Assembly: GCF_019399895.1 (NCBI RefSeq)
Contig: NC_091878.1
Span: 868,001-932,000, forward strand
Reading direction: 5' to 3'
DNA length: 64,000 nucleotides
Origin: Cardiocondyla obscurior
Taxonomy: Eukaryota > Arthropoda > Insecta > Hymenoptera > Formicidae
Made by a program: the position numbers and the translations under genes. Of this stretch, positions 58,700-64,000 are shown piece by piece. Every line of letters starts with the position of its first letter. Positions within the stretch are counted from its first letter, which is position 1. The notes beneath the pieces are model-generated. The model did not search any database. It saw only the letters and a list, made by a program, of their open reading frames with translations, and was not told the origin of the DNA.

Positions 58700-61600
58700 G
58701 TGAGTTAAATGAACCACGTTGGCTCGCAAATTAAAGCGCGTTTGCGTCAAGCCGAAATGTGACTAATTAAATTAAAAATGTACCCTGCCTCAAGCCGCTC
58801 GAAGTTAATCGTAAACGAAAAATATATTATTTAATTATAAAGAAAGCGTTAATTCTAGGATAAGATATAAATAATCGGGAAATTTCTGATTCAGAGAAAA
58901 ACGTAGTGTATCTCAAACGTTTACAGATTAAAATAATTGGGAAATTATGAATTTAATGACTCAAGAATTTATCGGCATTCCATAAAACGGCAGATATGCT
59001 ATTAGAAGTATCCGTAACCAAATGAACGAAGAAGAATTTGCGGTATCTAAGGTATCTATTAGTAATTTCGGAATTTAATTTTTATAGAGACTTGACGAAT
59101 ATTTAATAGCAGAAATAATTTAATAAGAGAAAATTTTAAATTCCACATTTTTTTTTTTTTTTTATAGAATTGTTGTAAATATACGTGCGTCTTTTTTTTT
59201 CTTTTCGAAGAGATATATCCGAGTTTTATAAATATATACACGCTTTCTAATATGTCATGGAGAAAGCTGCGCGCATATTTGGCGTTTATGGACGCGCAAT
59301 CGTTGCTCCAATATCTAAATGTGCAATTTTCGTTTTCTATTTGGAACGGACAGCTTTTCGTGAAACGGAGAAGACGTAAATAATAGCGCGACGTTCGGTG
59401 TGGCTGATCTTGCTTGCGCCAACGATTCCTTTCTCTCCGGACCAGCCACACCATTATAAGTTGCCGTCGTTAGAAATCTTTTGTGCAACGTCGGTCTCGC
59501 GGCGATATTTCTGCAGTAATTCTTTCTTATTTTAAATTTATATATAAAAAATAAAATGGGTAGGTAATTATTTTAAACGTCTCTAAATGTTCCTTCGATA
59601 TTCACGAAATACACGAACAAAAGTACTAGGCGACGATGCTCGAGTCGCGATGTCACTGTCTATATGCCGCTGTCTATATAATCATTTTCGATGCCGAGCG
59701 ATCGAGATTTAAGCAAGTAGAAAGTCCATAATCTCAAGAAAGTCTTGCGGAGCCGGTCTTTTGTCAGATCCTCTTCGCCTCGGATAATTGCCGAAGAAAG
59801 CCGGCGAGCAACTGATCGCGCGTGGTAACAGTTGCGACACGATTACAAGAACGTGCATTCGAGAACGGTTGTAGAATGCAACAGGAGCAGAGGGTCGAGA
59901 TTTTGCATCAGCACGAGCGTACGAGCGTTCAAGACATTTAATTAGTTGCGCGAATAGTCGCGATCGAGCCTGACAATGATCGCTCAATCGGCTGTTAATT
60001 CCACAAAATTAGCTGCATTTCAGCTTATGTGAAAAATGATAGAAGCGCGAAAATATGATATCGAAGACAATAAAATATTATCGAGAAGGCCAATACATTA
60101 ATTTTTCTAAGTAGACGGTAAAAATATTTTTTTTTTCTTTTTAAATTTTGTAAACCCTTCAGAAATGCATTCTAAAATTCTTATTAATTATCTACTTTCC
60201 GTTACATTAAAAATTTATTTAATTACATTGCGAGTCATTTGAAATAATTCTACAGCTTTTTACAAATAAGATTCCAACAACATTTCTTGGATTTAAAATT
60301 ATATCTCAATATACATATTTCGCACTTCCTGCCCATCTTACGCACGTACATCGCACTTGACGCGATTAATCTTTCAAAGAATAATTACCCGCGACCAGGA
60401 AACGTGCGGTTTTGCGAATAATTACAGTTGCCGCGCGACGAGCTCTTCCTGGATGCCGAAACGTCGCTCGCGATTCAATCATTTTTTTTTTCTTTTCGTT
60501 GTAAAAATTTAACATTATAGGGATTAAAGTTTTTATTAATAATTTCTTTTTAATCATCTTGTGAAAAGTTAACATCGGACAAATTTAAATCTTTTTACTT
60601 ATAAGTATATACCGTCTTCTGCGTTTTAACTCTACATTTTTCATATTACTTATTTCGCACTTTTGTATTTAATTTATATTATTATTAATTAATGTGTTTA
60701 TGTTAATAAATAGTCTTTCTCGCGTTGCAATTAAAAATATTTATACGCATTTCCTTTTCTATCAAATCCAACGTTATGTTCTACCCAGATCTTTATTTTC
60801 TCTTTTTCGATACGCGCCGTGGTACATTCTTATCCGCTTGTTTTCGACTTTGCGGCCCGTGACTACGAGTTCGTACGCGCATAATGAATGCGAGCATGTC
60901 TGAGTTATCAGAATTTCTCGAGCTACGTGGCTCGAATATCTCGATATCGTTAGGAGGCCCGAGTATTGTACACGCCTTGTAGCCACCGGAAAAATAAAGG
61001 CGAACAGTCTACGCATGCCAGGAATACTCGTGCTAGCCTCGTAAACCTTTTTGCGTTCCTGCCGGCCGATAGCCGTGCGTCGAGTTCTTGCGAGATCCCC
61101 CGGCGGCCGCGATTATTTTCCGATCAATTTTCCATTTCGTATCGAATAATTACGATAATTAAGTGAAACGCGCCGTAAGAAACGTGGAAAATAAATTTCG
61201 TTTGATTTGTCTGGCGAAGGCAGCGACGTTTCTTACGCAACGGGTGCTCGCGAACGCGCGCTTATCGATCTGGAAAAGGAAAGAGGGAAACGCCGAACCT
61301 TCCTCGCGAGATGCACGCGGGGAATTACCGTCGAAGCGGTGAAACGGTACACGAAGAAGGTCGGAGGAAACGCGAATGGCGAGGACGGACTTGACTCGCG
61401 ACAGTGACACGATCGCAAACCCGCCAGACACGAGTATTAATACGCTGCACCTGGCGGTCGCATAACCGGGACGCAGACATTCGACAAAAACCGGCTAGGT
61501 CTCACAATGGGAGTCCGTCTTGGCTCAACCCTCGCCGATCCCGAAGACAAACTGCGCGAAACATACCCAGGCTCCTTCGTAAAGCATAAAATAAATTGTG

Positions 61601-64000
61601 CAATAGCTGCACAAAATATTTTCAAAGCGGTAATTATAAGTAATAAATGTACGTTTGGAAAAAAATCGTTATTTTATGAAACATATATTTATGTAAAAAA
61701 AAAAGTTTGCTGATGTATTTGAAGCGCATTTATTTAACACGAGTGATTTTTACTTTTAAATTAATTTTTGACTTCGATTATTTCACAATTATTTTAAATT
61801 AGATTTATCATATTTATTTTGCATTTTATTAAGAATTCAGTATACGGCCGATATAGAGATAAAAGTTAGCGTAAAAAATACTGTTGAGCTTCCGGATTAA
61901 ATAAAAAATAATCTCGTTTATTGGAAAATGATTAATATGGATGCGAAAAGGATAGAGTTTATCGGTATAAGTCCCCAAGAGAATTAACAACGTTCAAGCA
62001 CAGAGACAAGTCAGTACAAACCGGGTCACCAGACACCGAGCAAGAACCCATACCTAACCTTCACTGACACCAAGGCTCGTCGACCATGCAGACGAGAGGA
62101 GAGGAAGAGGAACGAATGCGTTTCCACTGACTCGTAGAATTCCTTGCAATAGCGCGGTCTTCGGGCCATCTTCTTCACGCGCGTCTCATATCGCGATTTA
62201 TTAGTCACGACGTGTTTACTCGCGAGCTCCTCTGCGATTCCGGTCGCCGCAGGAGACAGGTTTCGTCCCGAAAAAAATTCAATAAATAGACAAAATACAG
62301 CGGAGACCTGTATTCGAAGATAGCAGCGTAAAAAGCCTCTTTTTTTCTAATTAATGGAAATTTAAAAAAATAAAATTCTAGAATTTACAAAAACAAACCT
62401 GATCTTTTTTTCGTTCATTCTAAAACTGTTATTCGAATAATTTAAAAATATTTAAAATATTTTTTTAATTACTAAAAACTGCGAAAATTAAAATTGAACA
62501 AAAGTGTTAAAAAAAAAAAAAAAACCCTTTTTATAATGCTCGTAACTTGAGTCTCAATTTTTTAAATTCACGTTACAACTCGTTAGTTAACAAAGTAGCG
62601 AGATTATCTTAATTCTCACGGCAGAATTTTTATTCACGCGCAAATGGTCTTTTAGCAGTTTCGATTTAAGGCAGGAAATAAGCTCATTATTATGGCGGAT
62701 GCAAATGTGCAGCGAGCACATGTTATTACGGCGCGGCCATAAGATCGTTTATGCGGGCATTCTTCTCACCAGACAAGAATCGCTTGCAACCAGTTCTATA
62801 GAGTGACTCTTCGGCAGTTTTGCGGGATGTTTATCGCGCCCGTTTATTGTCGCTAATGCTGCTTTCCCGGCGACATTAACCAGAAAATCGCCGCTGTGGT
62901 GAATAACTAATATTCTAACAGCAATAACTTATCGAAAATCACGAAATATGAATATTAAATAATATTCAACTGAAAAGATTCACGTAATCTACGGAATTTT
63001 CTGTAATGAAGTGCGCGTGTTAACTTAGACGGATCTTTTTATTATTGACATAAGAATTTGCATAACTCGTTAGCCGTTACTTTTAACCTAGACCGGCCCA
63101 ACGTGATCGAATGATGCGATCTCTGGAACAGGCGCTACTATACAAAGTCTCGGGATGAATATTGCGCATTAAATCGTAATAGGCGAAACTGACATTTTGC
63201 GAGCTCAATAATAAATATTACTTATCGACTTTCACGGCGTGTATAAAATTTATCTCCGTAGAGTTCTAAGTAAAATTGTCTTCCCAATTAATTAAAGTAT
63301 TCCCTGTTCTTTTTAACACTAATTTCGTAAATCGGTTTGCAGTGGCAAGTATTTTTCAGCCGCGGCCGGTCGGCACTTTCTCATTAAATTCAAACGACAC
63401 TTTATCTCTTATTTCACGGGAATCCCCCGGAGAAGGAACTCGGCAGTGTTACGTAAAAATCGTTAAAACACGACCGCGACTCCCCCGGCCGTTCGTTCGG
63501 CTTGATTTTTTCAAGCCTTCGAAAGCGTCGCCGCGCATGAAAGTGAAGCGTCACGCCGAGGAATATTTAAGGACCAATGATGACCTCACCGGGCGAAGTG
63601 AAAGTTCCCCGGTTCGTTTCGGCTCTCGATTCTCACCGCGGCCGACGTGGCGGAAACGAAAATAAAAAATAAATACCGTACGATCTCTTTCAACACCGGA
63701 GCACCCGGAAACGCGCGGGTCCCCGAGACCTTGGCCGATTCTCTTCCACGTTTTCGATTTTCAGCTTCCGTTAAATCTGGGTTCGTATCATTGTAAAAAA
63801 TTACCTGTTCGCGTAAGAATCTTTTTTTTTTTTTTTTATATATATTCAAATTTATTCGAGTTAAGCGCAAAAATCGTTGAAATAAATATTAAAGTGAATA
63901 CTAAGAGTAAATTGGTCCCGGGAATTACGTCGCAACCACCGTTCTGGGAACCAATCGGAGATATTTGAGAGAGGCAATCGCATTTGTTAACGAGAAAGCA
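58700..64000. other. Probable first intron of the signal-peptide gene
   Basis: AT-rich with patches of CpG-rich sequence (61200-61600, 63350-63760). No exon in phase 1 with a protein pattern could be defended. Frames at 61207-61407, 61507-61713 and 63276-63665 are open but featureless. Confidence 0.4.

Noticed and set aside
61507..61713. Plus-strand frame with GSTLADPEDKLRETYPGSF
   Set aside because: Looks protein-like for about 20 residues, but phase and splice sites do not connect to the exon at 58645 and the rest is AT-rich filler.

Overview
This is eukaryotic nuclear DNA from an insect, most likely a hymenopteran (ant-like). The grounds are small genes with GT-AG introns of about 60-300 nt beside one gene of about 39 kb, AT-rich introns with CpG-rich promoter and exon islands, and gene content typical of insects. 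The order is inferred, not proven. No operons, CRISPR arrays, intact transposases or viral genes were seen. All exon chains were built by hand from splice sites, codon phase and protein family patterns.

Left part (1-5919): the 3' two thirds of a sorting nexin 19-type gene (PXA, PX and Nexin-C domains) runs rightward and converges on SEM1/DSS1, a tiny acidic proteasome-lid and BRCA2-binding protein gene on the minus strand. SEM1 is head-to-head with DNAJC8, a spliceosome-associated J protein. One DNAJC8 intron is almost wholly filled by a short inverted-repeat element, and a diverged second copy lies near 10.2 kb.

Middle (8229-47376): nearly two thirds of the window is one gene, the insect synaptotagmin-like protein bitesize (btsz). 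It has a Rab27-binding SHD with a FYVE-like double zinc finger, a very long disordered centre including a single 5.4-kb exon, and a C-terminal C2A-C2B pair. The full reading frame is 3257 codons. Two alternative first exons both end in phase 2. The one at 8229 supplies the first SHD helix; the one at 11316 lacks it. A TATA box and a 195-codon ORF at 43.7-44.4 kb may start a C2-only short form. A 38-codon transmembrane small ORF is nested in an intron at 26.3 kb.

Right part (48310-56168) is minus-strand rich: a possible small two-exon gene, LRMDA (a leucine-rich-repeat protein of the Rab32/38 and pigment-organelle pathway), a plus-strand tRNA-Pro(AGG), NHEJ1/XLF (DNA end joining) and an unrecognised 317-aa gene. 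At 58645 a signal-peptide exon opens a secreted or membrane protein gene whose remaining exons lie beyond the window.

Functionally, three neighbours concern endosome and vesicle traffic (SNX19-like, Btsz, LRMDA). SEM1 and XLF both touch DNA double-strand-break repair, but nothing in the sequence shows that these are coordinated.
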